This document shows, one piece after another, positions 1 through 8,229 of a stretch of DNA of 64,000 bases (position 1 is its first letter; each line of letters starts with the position of its first letter). Location of the stretch: assembly GCA_965200925.1 (NCBI GenBank), contig OZ241738.1, positions 2,728,001 through 2,792,000 on the forward strand, read 5' to 3'. Below the pieces are notes generated by a model. The model saw only the letters and a program-made list of their open reading frames with translations, made no database searches and was not told the DNA's origin. The position numbers and the translations under genes are program-made. The stretch comes from WTGU01 sp965200925. Lineage in GTDB: Bacteria > Pseudomonadota > Alphaproteobacteria > UBA828.

Positions 1-1
1 C

Positions 2-1006
2 GGCCGCGATCCCGGCTTTCGCCGCCTCCCATTCCGCAAGCAACGGGCGCACCACCACCGGCTCCACGATGCGCATGATCTTGTCGCGGTCCGTGTAATG
101 CGCTCCCAGTTGCGAGCGCTTGTCCGGGTCCAGCCCGCGCTCGAACAGCGTGCCCAGAATCGACGGGTCGATCTCAGACCAATCCAGCGCCGCCGCCGCG
201 AGCGCGGTTTCGATCTCCCCCTTCTCCAGCGGCAATGCCGCGTCGTCGTCGAACAGCCCGCCGTTGAACCGGGCGACGGTCTCGAACCCGACATCGCCGC
301 CTTCGGCCATCGCCCCGAACAGGCGGCTCGCCAACGCCGCGAAGCCTTCGGGCCGGCGCCGCGCCTGTTCGAGCATCCGCGTGAACATGGCGTCCGGCAG
401 CAGGCCGACATCCTCCGCGAACATGCAGAACACCAGCCGGTTCACGAAATGCGCCACCGCCGGCGGCGCGTGCCCCCGCGCCCGCAACGATTGCGCCAGC
501 GCCGCGAAGGTCGCCGCCGCGCGCTCCGTCAACGCCTGCCGGCTCTCGCCGGGGCGCAGACGCTCCGGGGCGGACAGCGCCCATTTCAGCTTGTCCCGGT
601 TCGCCGCGTCCGCCAGATCGTCCAGCGCGAACTCGTGCGTCGCGCTCACGCTGTTCGTCCAGTTGGTGCGGAGGCGGAACCGCGCCATGTCGGAAACGAT
701 CAGCAGCGGCGGGTTCTCCAGGGCCAGCGCGTATTGCCTGAGTTGATTGAAGGCCGCGTCGAGGTCGGCGTGCTTGCCCTTGTACTCCCAGGCGAAGTGA
801 TGGCGCTTCCACACGTCCGCCCAGCCGTCGCCGCCCGTGTCCTTGCGGGCGCCGCGCTCGAAGCAGTAGGTCTTGCCGGTCGGGTCCGCCTCCGCCGGCG
901 TGGGTTCGCCCAACAGGCGGCAGAGGTCGATGAAATGCTCCTGCGCCGCCGAGCGCTCCTTCAACGCCGACGCCCGCCACTTGGCGATGAACGCACCCGG
1001 CGTCAT
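2..1006 (-). CDS. MmeI-like type IIL restriction/DNA adenine methyltransferase, N-terminal part (runs off the window)
   Basis: This is the 5' third of a single-chain restriction-modification protein; 335 codons are visible and the reading frame is still open at the window edge. Residues 1-110 look like the nuclease domain: Asp64 in GWADVW is followed by Glu74-Tyr-Lys76, the spacing of a PD-(D/E)XK centre. A helical linker leads into the methylase domain, which opens with LGAHYT at about residues 300-305, the hallmark entry motif of MmeI/YeeA-type enzymes. Known members methylate adenine on one strand and cut at a distance. The catalytic NPPY motif would lie outside the window. The ATG at 1006 is chosen because the conserved helical N-terminus begins there. 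Two small genes on the same strand lie just upstream and may be co-transcribed. Confidence 0.85.
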   Translation of the reverse strand, partial: MTPGAFIAKWRASALKERSAAQEHFIDLCRLLGEPTPAEADPTGKTYCFERGARKDTGGDGWADVWKRHHFAWEYKGKHADLDAAFNQLRQYALALENPPLLIVSDMARFRLRTNWTNSVSATHEFALDDLADAANRDKLKWALSAPERLRPGESRQALTERAAATFAALAQSLRARGHAPPAVAHFVNRLVFCMFAEDVGLLPDAMFTRMLEQARRRPEGFAALASRLFGAMAEGGDVGFETVARFNGGLFDDDAALPLEKGEIETALAAAALDWSEIDPSILGTLFERGLDPDKRSQLGAHYTDRDKIMRIVEPVVVRPLLAEWEAAKAGIAA

Positions 1007-1041
1007 TCGACAGTCTGGCGAGAAAAACGGAGGTTGGCCGG

Positions 1042-1209
1042 TTACTTCAGCGGCACGACGGCGGCCGTGACGCCTCCGATGATGACCGCCGCCCACAGGG
1101 CCAGCGTCACGTTGAGCCGGCACTCGAAGGCCGTCATCGCGCTCTCGGTCGCCTTCGTCGCCGCCCGCGTGGACTTGATCTCGGCAAGAAGCTCGTTCTG
1201 GTCACTCAT
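1042..1209 (-). CDS. 55-residue single-pass membrane protein, XhlA/holin-like layout
   Basis: This short ORF encodes a polar, helix-prone N-terminal half (about residues 1-30, heptad-like) followed by one hydrophobic segment (about residues 32-52) and a lysine at the end. That layout is shared with small XhlA-type phage membrane proteins, but the length is too short for a firm family call. The ATG at 1209 overlaps nothing and is preceded by GGAGGGACC, a good ribosome binding site. It sits 11 bases after the coiled-coil gene and 35 bases before the MmeI-like gene, so the three could form one transcript. The function is unknown. Confidence 0.55.
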   Translation of the reverse strand: MSDQNELLAEIKSTRAATKATESAMTAFECRLNVTLALWAAVIIGGVTAAVVPLK

Positions 1210-1220
1210 TGGTCCCTCCA

Positions 1221-1802
1221 TTATGCCTTATACACACGCGCCACACCCATGATGAACTCCACCACCGCGCAGGCGATCTTCTGCGGGTCGCCTTCCACGG
1301 ATGCCTCCTTGTGTTCCTGCGACAGGACCTGCGCAGGGTTCACCCTGCGAACAGGCGCACCTGGCGACGACTGCAACTCCTCCTTCTCCAACAACCTGCT
1401 CACCGCCTTCGACTCGTCGAACGGGTCGTCTGGGTCCGGATTGAGAGCCGCCATCACCACCTCACACAAGGCTTCGGCAGCGCGGACGTGGAGGCGCTCG
1501 CTCACCAACTCGTCGTACAGCAAGAGGGAGTCGAAATGGCGAGAACGAGCCGTCTCAGCCAGAACCTTGACCATTCGGCGGGCGTGTCCCTGGCTCACCC
1601 CAGCACTGTGCAGCTTCTGATACTCTACGCGGGTATCCAGAGTGGTCTTCGAGTTCATCCAGCGCAGATGCCACTTGAGCTCCCTCGCGCAATCTCGGAA
1701 CTCCAACACGTCCTGGCGCGTCACTACCTTCTCCAGGCTGGCAAACCGGCGTTCCAACGCCGTCACCCGTGACTCCAGATTCTCCGCCTTCTCAGCATCC
1801 AT
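1221..1802 (-). CDS. Coiled-coil hypothetical protein upstream of the MmeI-like gene
   Basis: The protein has 193 residues. The first 30 residues are strongly charged with heptad spacing (ENLESRVTALERRFASLE), typical of a short parallel coiled coil. The remainder is helical, charged and rich in Glu, Arg and Ala, with no enzyme motif that I recognise. The ATG at 1802 has AAGGAG eight bases upstream, which settles the start; the reading frame continues upstream without homology. The stop lies 11 bases before the small membrane protein. A role as an accessory or assembly factor for the neighbouring restriction gene or a phage-derived function is only an inference from position. Confidence 0.6.
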   Translation of the reverse strand: MDAEKAENLESRVTALERRFASLEKVVTRQDVLEFRDCARELKWHLRWMNSKTTLDTRVEYQKLHSAGVSQGHARRMVKVLAETARSRHFDSLLLYDELVSERLHVRAAEALCEVVMAALNPDPDDPFDESKAVSRLLEKEELQSSPGAPVRRVNPAQVLSQEHKEASVEGDPQKIACAVVEFIMGVARVYKA

Positions 1803-1861
1803 GATCGGTCTCCTTGGGGTGAATGGGAGGGCGGCCGGAGCCGCCCTCCCTGTTGGTCTGA

Positions 1862-2053
1862 TCAGAACTTCAGCCGGTAGCCCAGGCGGACCTTGACGGC
1901 GGCGTCCGAGCCGGAGGCCCAGGCGTCGTCGCCCGTCCGCATCATGCCCAGCGTGAAGCTGCCCGGCGTCTCGGGCCGATCGTAGGTCACGTCGAAGCCC
2001 AGCGGCTCGGGCGTCGCCATCGACGCGACGGCCTCGCCCCCGAATGACGTCAC
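1862..2053 (-). pseudogene. Possible C-terminal fragment of an outer-membrane beta-barrel protein
   Basis: A 63-codon open frame ends in alternating polar/hydrophobic strands and the terminal residues GYRLKF. A C-terminal aromatic residue on the last strand is the sorting signal of bacterial barrel proteins such as autotransporters. There is no signal peptide, no ATG start (GTG at best) and no visible upstream barrel, so this looks like a 3' scrap left by a deletion. The rest of the interval 1803-2259 contains nothing else that I can assign. It may simply be chance, so confidence is low. Confidence 0.25.
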
Positions 2054-2259
2054 GATGTTCGTCTGCTCCCGTGCGCGTCCTGTTCCCGGTCAGGATGCCG
2101 TGAGGCCCCGCGACCGGCAAGAGAGCGCATGGCGGAACGATCGTCCGATGCCTCCAGCCGGCCCGCGCGCACCGGAGGCCGGCCTCGCGCGCGATGATCC
2201 GGGGCTGCCGGATTCCCGGAAATCGAGCCGGCCGGGACGCGACCCGCGGGAACGCTGCG

Positions 2260-3246
2260 TCATTTGTCCGGCTCGTCGCTCGCGGCCGCTTCGATCAACG
2301 CCGTCATGTCCGCCGGCAGCGGGCTGCGGAAGGCCAGCGCCGCGCCCGTCAGGGGATGCGTGAAGGCGAGCGCGGCGGCGTGGAGGGCCTGGCGGGGGCA
2401 TTGCGCGAGCGCCCGGCGCGGGCGCTCGTCCAGGCACCGCCGCCGCTCCGCGCGACCGCCGCCATAGAGCGCATCGCCCACCAGCGGATGGCCGCGCGCC
2501 GCCATGTGCACCCGGATCTGATGGGTGCGCCCGGTCTCGAGCCGGCATTCGACGAGGCTCCAGGAATCGCCCAGCCGCCGCAGCACGCGGTAGAGGGTGC
2601 GCGCCGGCTTGCCGCCGGTCCGCACCGCCATCTTCTTGCGGTGGTGGCGGTGACGCCCGAGGGCGGCGTCGATCATGCCTTCGGGCGGACGCGGCGCCCC
2701 CCAGACCACCGCCCGGTAGGTCCGGCTCAGCCGCCGGCCCGCGAACTGCGCGGCGAGGCCGCGATGCGCGGCGTCGTTCTTGGCCGCGACCAGGAGGCCG
2801 CTGGTGCCTTTGTCGAGGCGGTGCACGATGCCCGGCCGCCGGACGCCGCCGATGCCCGAAAGGTCGGCGCCGCAATGGGCGAGGAGGGCGTTGACCAGCG
2901 TGCGGTCCGGGTTGCCCGGCGCGGGATGGACGACCAGCCCGGCGGGCTTGTCGACGACGATCAGATGGTCGTCCTCGTAGGCGATCGCCAGCGGGATGGT
3001 CTGCCCGCGCGGCGTCTCGTCCAGCGGCGGCGGGATGGCGAGGACGACGGCCTGGCCCGGTTTGACCCGGCAGGCCGGCTCCGTTACCGTTTCGCCGGAA
3101 ATCGAGACTCGGCCCGTCTCGATCAAGGTCTTGAGCCGCGAGCGGGAGAGCGCCGGGACGGCCGCCGCCAGGAACCGGTCGAGGCGCGCACCGTCGTCCG
3201 TGCGGGCGACGGTCAGCCGGTGGCGCGTTTCGGCGACGGTGCTCAT
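2260..3246 (-). CDS. rluD: 23S rRNA pseudouridine synthase, RluD family
   Basis: The 328-residue protein has an N-terminal S4 RNA-binding domain (about residues 15-65) and a pseudouridine synthase domain containing HRLDKGTSG, in which Asp145 is the catalytic nucleophile. ETGRTHQIRVH and GHPLVGDALYG are further RluA/RluD family motifs. RluD modifies uridines in helix 69 of 23S rRNA, which helps ribosome assembly. The length and the S4 domain favour RluD over RluA or RluC, though RluC-type specificity cannot be excluded. The gene is divergent from the next one with only 14 bases between the two ATG codons, so the promoters must overlap coding sequence. Confidence 0.9.
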   Translation of the reverse strand: MSTVAETRHRLTVARTDDGARLDRFLAAAVPALSRSRLKTLIETGRVSISGETVTEPACRVKPGQAVVLAIPPPLDETPRGQTIPLAIAYEDDHLIVVDKPAGLVVHPAPGNPDRTLVNALLAHCGADLSGIGGVRRPGIVHRLDKGTSGLLVAAKNDAAHRGLAAQFAGRRLSRTYRAVVWGAPRPPEGMIDAALGRHRHHRKKMAVRTGGKPARTLYRVLRRLGDSWSLVECRLETGRTHQIRVHMAARGHPLVGDALYGGGRAERRRCLDERPRRALAQCPRQALHAAALAFTHPLTGAALAFRSPLPADMTALIEAAASDEPDK

Positions 3247-3260
3247 ATCCGGTGCGGGCC

Positions 3261-3590
3261 ATGATCACCTATCTCAAGATCGTCGTCATCGTCCTCGGGG
3301 TCCTGATCGCGGCCGGAGTCGCCGTGATCGGGGTCAAACTCGCCGAGAAGAACGACGAACTGGCCGAGCGGGGCGGCGACGCCGCGGCCGATGCGGCGCC
3401 CGAGGCGGTGGCCACGCCGGCGCGCCGCGGCCTGGGGCTGCCCGCGGGCGCCCAGGTGCGGCGGATGGCGGTGGGCGAAGGCCGTCTGGTCCTCGCCGTC
3501 GCCGTGCCGGGCGCCGGCGAGCGGATCGTGATCGTCGATCTCCGCGACGGCCGGATGGTGGCGGCCATCGCTCTCGAAGGTGCCCGGTGA
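3261..3590 (+). CDS. Small N-terminally anchored membrane protein (DUF6476-like)
   Basis: The protein has 109 residues. A hydrophobic segment at about residues 3-25 forms a single membrane anchor, followed by a charged linker and a small beta-rich domain ending in IVIVDLRDGRMVAAIAL. The arrangement matches a small alphaproteobacterial family often found divergent from rluD (DUF6476 as I recall it); this assignment is from memory. ATG 3261 is preferred over an in-frame GTG at 3252. The stop overlaps the start of the JAMM gene by three bases, so the two are translationally coupled. Confidence 0.6.
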   Translation: MITYLKIVVIVLGVLIAAGVAVIGVKLAEKNDELAERGGDAAADAAPEAVATPARRGLGLPAGAQVRRMAVGEGRLVLAVAVPGAGERIVIVDLRDGRMVAAIALEGAR

Positions 3591-4039
3591 GCGCCGCGTC
3601 CCTCCGGCTGACGCCGGCGCAGCTCCGGACCATCGAAGCGGCCGCCGAAGCGGCGTATCCGGAAGAGGCCTGCGGGCTCCTGGTGGGGCGCCGCGCGCCG
3701 GGCGGGGGATGGCGGGTCGGCGCGGTCGAGCCGAGCGCCAACGTCGCCGAGCCGCCGCGCACCCGGCGCTTCGAGGTCGATCCCAGGCTCCGTCTCCGCC
3801 TGGAGCGAACCCTGCGCGCCGGCCCGGACTCGATCGTCGGCCTCTATCATTCCCACCCGGACGGCGCGGCCGTGCCCTCCGAGCACGACCGCGCCATGGT
3901 CTTCGAGCCGGCGCTGCTCTGGTTGATCACGGCCGTCGGCCGGCGCCGCGCGACCGCCACCCGGGCCTGGCGGCCGACCGCGGACGGCGCAGCATTCGTG
4001 CCCGTCCGGCTGGTTCTGACCGGGGCGGCGGAGGAGTAG
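3587..4039 (+). CDS. JAMM/MPN+ zinc metallopeptidase (M67 family, Mec-like)
   Basis: The 150-residue protein is a minimal MPN+ domain. Glu27 in PEEACGLL and the motif YHSHPDGAAVPSEHD (His88, His90, Ser98, Asp101) give the complete JAMM zinc site, so it should be catalytically active. Bacterial members of this size remove residues or peptides from the C-terminus of ubiquitin-like sulfur carriers (ThiS, MoaD, CysO types) or act as isopeptidases. The GTG start overlaps the upstream stop. No sulfur-carrier gene is visible beside it, although moaA lies 1.2 kb downstream. The substrate is therefore unknown. Confidence 0.8.
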   Translation: MSAASLRLTPAQLRTIEAAAEAAYPEEACGLLVGRRAPGGGWRVGAVEPSANVAEPPRTRRFEVDPRLRLRLERTLRAGPDSIVGLYHSHPDGAAVPSEHDRAMVFEPALLWLITAVGRRRATATRAWRPTADGAAFVPVRLVLTGAAEE

Positions 4040-4047
4040 GAAGAGCC

Positions 4048-5085
4048 ATGGATTTCCGCAGCGACAACGTCGCCTCCGTCGCGCCCGAGATCGTGGCGGC
4101 CGTGGCCCGGGCGGCGCGGACGAGCGCCGCGCCCTATGGCGGGGACCCGCTCACGGCGGGCCTGGAACCGGCCTTCTCCGCGCTGTTCGAGGCGCCGGTG
4201 CGGGTCTTCCCGGTGGTCACGGGGACGGCGGCGAACGCCCTCGCGCTCGCCGCCTTCACGCCGCCCTACGGCGTCGTCTACGGCGCGCGCGACGCCCATA
4301 TCGAAAACGACGAATGCGGCGCGCCGGCGTTCATGACCGGCGGTGCCAAGGTCGTGGGCGTGGAGGAGCGGTTCGGCAAGATCGTGCCGTCCGCCCTCGA
4401 GGCCACGCTCGCGCGGGCCGGGAAGGGCGAGGTGCACTGGTCGCAGCCGGCCTGCCTGAGCCTGACGCAGCCGACCGAGATGGGCCAAGTCTACACCCCC
4501 GACGAGCTGGCCGCGTTGACGGCGATCGCGCGGCGTCACGCTCTCGCCGTCCACATGGACGGCGCCCGCTTCGGCAACGCGGTCGCCGCGAGCGGGGCGC
4601 ACCCCGCGGCGCTGACGTGGCGTGCCGGCGTCGATGCGCTCTCCTTCGGCGCGACCAAAAACGGCGCGATGGCGGCCGAGGCGATCGTCCTGTTCGATAC
4701 CGGGCGGGCCGCCGACCTGGCCTTCCGTCACAAGCGCGCGGGGCAGCTCCTCTCCAAGATGCGTTTCGTCTCGGCCCAGCTCGCCGCCTATGTCGCGGAC
4801 GACCTGTGGTTGCAGCTGGCGGCGCGGGCGAACCGCGAGGCGCACCGGCTCGCCCAGGGTCTGGCGGCGTTGCCGGGTGCCCGGCTGGCGGCGCCAGTCG
4901 CGGCCAACGAGGTCTTCGTCACCCTGCCGGCCTCCGTGATCGACGGCCTCGCGGCGGCGGGAGTCCTGTTCTACCGCTGGCCCGAGACCGATCCCGCGGC
5001 GACCACCATCCGCCTGGTCGCGCGGCACGACACGGCACCGGAAGAGGTCGATGCGCTGCTCGCAGCCGCCCGCCGCGCCGCTTGA
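4048..5085 (+). CDS. ltaE: Low-specificity L-threonine aldolase
   Basis: This 345-residue protein belongs to fold-type I PLP enzymes of the threonine aldolase group. It opens with the typical MDFRSDN, has PYGGDPLT in the active-site entrance, HMDGARFGNA for the PLP-ring aspartate and the Schiff-base lysine Lys204 in FGATKNG. It cleaves L-threonine or L-allo-threonine to glycine and acetaldehyde, supplying glycine that the cleavage system near 55-59 kb could use. ATG 4048 is eight bases after the JAMM stop, suggesting a three-gene operon. The length and order of motifs are normal. The stereochemical preference cannot be read from the sequence. Confidence 0.9.
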   Translation: MDFRSDNVASVAPEIVAAVARAARTSAAPYGGDPLTAGLEPAFSALFEAPVRVFPVVTGTAANALALAAFTPPYGVVYGARDAHIENDECGAPAFMTGGAKVVGVEERFGKIVPSALEATLARAGKGEVHWSQPACLSLTQPTEMGQVYTPDELAALTAIARRHALAVHMDGARFGNAVAASGAHPAALTWRAGVDALSFGATKNGAMAAEAIVLFDTGRAADLAFRHKRAGQLLSKMRFVSAQLAAYVADDLWLQLAARANREAHRLAQGLAALPGARLAAPVAANEVFVTLPASVIDGLAAAGVLFYRWPETDPAATTIRLVARHDTAPEEVDALLAAARRAA

Positions 5086-5120
5086 GTTCCGGGTGATCTT
5101 GCGGTATCCGTAGGCGCAGC

Positions 5121-5196
5121 GTCCCCATCGTCTAGTGGCCCAGGACACCGGCCTCTCACGCCGGAAACGGGGGTTCGAGTCCCCCTGGGGACGCCA
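5121..5196 (+). tRNA. tRNA-Glu (CTC)
   Basis: A complete 76-base cloverleaf is visible. The acceptor stem GTCCCCA pairs with TGGGGAC, the anticodon stem CCGGC/GCCGG encloses the loop CTCTCAC with anticodon CTC, and the T arm carries GTTCGAGTC. The CCA end is encoded (5194-5196). It lies between the threonine aldolase gene and moaA, with no other RNA gene nearby. Confidence 0.97.
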
Positions 5197-5220
5197 CCGC
5201 GCGCGGGCGGAGGGGGAACG

Positions 5221-6213
5221 ATGCTGATCGACCCATTCGAGCGCCACGTCACCTATCTGCGGGTCTCGGTCACCGACCGCTGCGATTTCCGCTGCGTCTA
5301 TTGCATGTCGGAACACATGAGCTTCCTGCCCAAGGCCGAACTCCTGACCCTGGAGGAGCTCGACCGCCTGTGCAGCGCGTTCGTCGGCTTGGGCGTGCGC
5401 AAGCTGCGGATCACCGGGGGCGAGCCGCTGGTGCGGCGCGGCATCGTCGGGCTGTTCGCGAGTCTCGGCCGGCATCTCGAAAGCGGCGCCCTCGACGAGC
5501 TCACCTTGACCACCAACGGCAGCCAGCTGCCGCGCCACGCGGCAGCGCTCTACGCGGCGGGCGTGCGCCGGATCAACGTCTCCCTCGACACGCGCGATCC
5601 CGCGACCTTCGCCCGGATCACGCGGTGGGGCCGTCTCGACAAGGTGCTGGAGGGGATCCGCGCGGCCCAGGCGGCGGGCCTGCGGATCAAGATCAACACC
5701 GTGGCGCTGCGCGGCGTGAACGAGGACGAGATCGAGGATCTGGTCGTCTGGTGCGCCGAGCAAGGCCACGACCTCACGTTCATCGAAACCATGCCGCTCG
5801 GCGAGATCGACGGCGACCGCACCGAGCAGTACCTGCCGCTTTCGCTCGTCCGCGCGCGCCTGCGCAGGCGTTGGACGCTCGACGACAGCGCCCACAGGAC
5901 CGGCGGCCCGGCCCGCTACGTCACGCTGCGCGAGACCGGCCAGCGGCTCGGCTTCATCACGCCGCTCACGCATAACTTCTGCGAATCGTGCAACCGGGTT
6001 CGCCTGACCTGCACCGGCACCCTCTACATGTGCCTGGGCCAGGAGGACGCGGCCGATCTGCGCACCCCGCTTCGCCGCAGCGAGAGCGACCAGGCGCTGG
6101 TCGCGGCGATCCGCGAGGCGATCGGGCGGAAGCCCAGAGGGCACGACTTCGTGATCGATCGCCGCCACGCGCGCCCGGCGCTCGCCCGCCACATGAGCGT
6201 GACCGGCGGCTGA
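5221..6213 (+). CDS. moaA: GTP 3',8-cyclase MoaA (molybdenum cofactor biosynthesis)
   Basis: The 330-residue radical-SAM enzyme performs the first step of molybdopterin synthesis, converting GTP to 3',8-cyclo-7,8-dihydro-GTP. Cys21, Cys25 and Cys28 (CDFRCVYC) bind the radical-SAM cluster; Cys254, Cys257 and Cys271 (FCESC...C) bind the second 4Fe-4S cluster that holds GTP. ITGGEP is the SAM motif. The chain ends in Gly-Gly, as needed for catalysis in known MoaA. The cofactor is used by the CoxL-like and SoeA-like enzymes at 42-51 kb. No other moa gene is present in the window. Confidence 0.96.
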   Translation: MLIDPFERHVTYLRVSVTDRCDFRCVYCMSEHMSFLPKAELLTLEELDRLCSAFVGLGVRKLRITGGEPLVRRGIVGLFASLGRHLESGALDELTLTTNGSQLPRHAAALYAAGVRRINVSLDTRDPATFARITRWGRLDKVLEGIRAAQAAGLRIKINTVALRGVNEDEIEDLVVWCAEQGHDLTFIETMPLGEIDGDRTEQYLPLSLVRARLRRRWTLDDSAHRTGGPARYVTLRETGQRLGFITPLTHNFCESCNRVRLTCTGTLYMCLGQEDAADLRTPLRRSESDQALVAAIREAIGRKPRGHDFVIDRRHARPALARHMSVTGG

Positions 6214-6262
6214 CCGGCCCCGCCCGCTTCCCGCGGCGGGGGGCGGGCCGCCGGGGGGACGC

Positions 6263-7030
6263 ATGACCTACGAGCGGATGGCCGTCGTCGCGTCCAGCGC
6301 CGCCAACGCCCAGGCGGCCCTCGCGGAAGTCAGCGCGCGCTACGCCTTCACCGACCCCGCCTCGGCGGACGTGATCGTCGCCCTCGGCGGCGACGGCTTC
6401 ATGCTGGAGACCCAGCACCGCTTCCTCCACCGGAACAAGCCGATCTACGGCATGAACCGGGGCACGGTCGGTTTCCTCATGAACGATTTCGCCGTCGAGG
6501 AGCTTCCCGAGCGTCTGGCGCGGGCCCACGCGACCGTCCTTCACCCCTTGCGCATGCGGGCGACGACGGTCGGCGGTGGCCTGCGGGAGGCCCTCGCCGT
6601 CAACGAAGTCTCGATGCTGCGCCAGACCCGCCAAGCCGCCAAGATCCGGATCGAGGTGGACGGCATCGTCCGGGTGCCGGTGCTCATCTGCGACGGGGTG
6701 GTGGTGGCGACGCCCGCGGGCAGCACCGCCTACAACCTGTCGGCCCACGGGCCGATCATCCCGCTCGGCGCCAATATCCTGGCGCTTACGCCGATCAGCG
6801 CCTTTCGGCCCAGGCGCTGGCGCGGCGCCCTGCTGCCGCACGAGGCGCGCTTGCGCCTGGAGGTGATCGAGCCCGACAAGCGCCCGGTCAGCGCGGTCGC
6901 CGACTATACCGAGGCGCGTGACGTGGCCGCGGTCGAGGTGTCGGTCGATCACCGGACGGCGAGCCATCTCCTGTTCGATCCGGAACACAATCTCGAGGAA
7001 CGCATCCTCAACGAGCAATTCACCCCTTGA
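6263..7030 (+). CDS. nadK: NAD kinase
   Basis: The 255-residue protein carries the ATP-NAD kinase signature GGDG at residues 42-45, GMNRGTVGFLMN and the domain-2 motif DGVVVATPAGSTAYN. It phosphorylates NAD to NADP. The short length is normal for alphaproteobacteria, which lack the N-terminal extension of enteric NadK. It lies 50 bases after moaA and overlaps the next gene by four bases, so moaA, nadK and the permease are probably co-transcribed. Confidence 0.95.
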   Translation: MTYERMAVVASSAANAQAALAEVSARYAFTDPASADVIVALGGDGFMLETQHRFLHRNKPIYGMNRGTVGFLMNDFAVEELPERLARAHATVLHPLRMRATTVGGGLREALAVNEVSMLRQTRQAAKIRIEVDGIVRVPVLICDGVVVATPAGSTAYNLSAHGPIIPLGANILALTPISAFRPRRWRGALLPHEARLRLEVIEPDKRPVSAVADYTEARDVAAVEVSVDHRTASHLLFDPEHNLEERILNEQFTP

Positions 7031-8130
7031 AGGCCGGGCACAGCGGTCGTGACGCGCCCGGCGGCGCGGGCCGTCTGGTCCGCCTGCGCGCCGCCGCCCT
7101 CCCCTTCCTCCTCGCGCTCGCCTTGGGCGCAGCCGGCGGTGCGGTCTTCTTCGCCGCCGCCTTGCCGCTCCCCTGGATGCTCGGCGCGATGACGGCGGCC
7201 ACGGCGGCGGCGCTGGCCGGTGCGCCGCTGGCGGTGCCGGTGCGTGTCCGCAACGTCATGGTCGCGATCCTCGGCGTGCTGCTCGGCAGCCAGTTCACGG
7301 CCGATGTCTTCGCCCAGCTCGGGCAGTGGTATGTCGGCATCCTGGGCGTGGCCGTCTCGGTCACCGCGATGGTCGGCCTCGCCTATCTCGCCTTCCGCGG
7401 GCTGGGCGGCTATGACCGGCCGACGGCCTATTTCGCGGCAATGCCGGGCGGCTTGAGCGAAATGATGGTGCTCGGCGACGCGATGGGCGGCGACGGGCGC
7501 AAGATCTCGCTCACGCACGGGACCCGCATCCTGCTCGCCGTCTTCCTGATCGCCTTCTACTACCGCATCTTCGAGGGCTATACGCCCGCAGGCCTGCCCG
7601 TGCCCGCCCGCGGCGCCTTCGCCTGGAGCGACGCCGCCATCCTGCTCGCCTGCGTGCTGGTCGGCTATCCGGCGGCGCGGGCGCTGCGGGTGCCGGCGGC
7701 GCAACTGGTCGGGCCGCTGGCCTTGAGCGCGGCCCTCCACCTGACCGGCGTCGTCGCGGCGCAACCGCCGGGCGCGCTGGTCGCGGCTGCCCAGGTCGTC
7801 CTCGGCGCCGCCATCGGCGCCCGCTTCGTGGGGATGGCGCTGCCGGAGCTCGGGCGCGTGGTCCTGTTGGCGGCCTTCGTTTCGCTGGCCATGGTCCTGG
7901 TCGCGGCCGGCGCCGCCTTCGGGCTCGCGGCCGCCGCGGGCTTCCCGGCGCCGGCGCTGTTTCTCGCCCTGGCGCCCGGCGGGCTGGCCGAGATGAGCCT
8001 GATCGCGCTCTCCTTCGGCAGCGCCGCCGCCTTCGTTTCGACCCACCACGTCGTGCGCATCGTGCTGATCGTGATCCTGGGGCCGCTGTTCTTTCGTCTC
8101 GTCGTGGCGCGCCGGCGGTCGTCGGGCTGA
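7027..8130 (+). CDS. AbrB-family membrane permease (putative ammonia monooxygenase regulator family)
   Basis: The 367-residue protein is almost entirely hydrophobic, with about ten predicted transmembrane segments arranged as two similar halves. Each half contains the paired motif PGGLSEM or PGGLAEM, at about residues 139 and 318, which is typical of the AbrB membrane family. The family name is misleading; the proteins resemble small-molecule transporters and their substrates are mostly unknown. The start appears to be the TTG at 7027, overlapping the nadK stop in TTGA, which implies coupled translation. No regulator or enzyme nearby suggests a substrate. Confidence 0.8.
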   Translation: MKAGHSGRDAPGGAGRLVRLRAAALPFLLALALGAAGGAVFFAAALPLPWMLGAMTAATAAALAGAPLAVPVRVRNVMVAILGVLLGSQFTADVFAQLGQWYVGILGVAVSVTAMVGLAYLAFRGLGGYDRPTAYFAAMPGGLSEMMVLGDAMGGDGRKISLTHGTRILLAVFLIAFYYRIFEGYTPAGLPVPARGAFAWSDAAILLACVLVGYPAARALRVPAAQLVGPLALSAALHLTGVVAAQPPGALVAAAQVVLGAAIGARFVGMALPELGRVVLLAAFVSLAMVLVAAGAAFGLAAAAGFPAPALFLALAPGGLAEMSLIALSFGSAAAFVSTHHVVRIVLIVILGPLFFRLVVARRRSSG

Positions 8131-8174
8131 ATCGCCGCGCGCTTCGCGGTGCCGGACGGGCGGCGTGACATTGC

Positions 8175-8229
8175 GGTCATAATCCTTGAAAATCCGCTCA
8201 TCAACGGCGGATTTTCAAGGATTATGACC
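8175..8229. repeat. Perfect 23-bp inverted repeat with 9-bp loop at the start of an ATPase gene
   Basis: Positions 8175-8197 and 8207-8229 are exact reverse complements separated by nine bases. The arms read GTCATAATCCTTGAAAATCC outward to inward. The element is distinctly more AT-rich than its surroundings. The right arm contains the ATG (8224) of the ATPase pseudogene, so a transcript from upstream would hide the start codon in a strong hairpin. It has no T-tract, so it is not a standard terminator. Confidence 0.9.

Noticed and set aside
6214..6262. GC-rich inverted sequence after moaA as a terminator
   Set aside because: Pairing is imperfect and no T-tract follows; nadK continues closely in the same direction.
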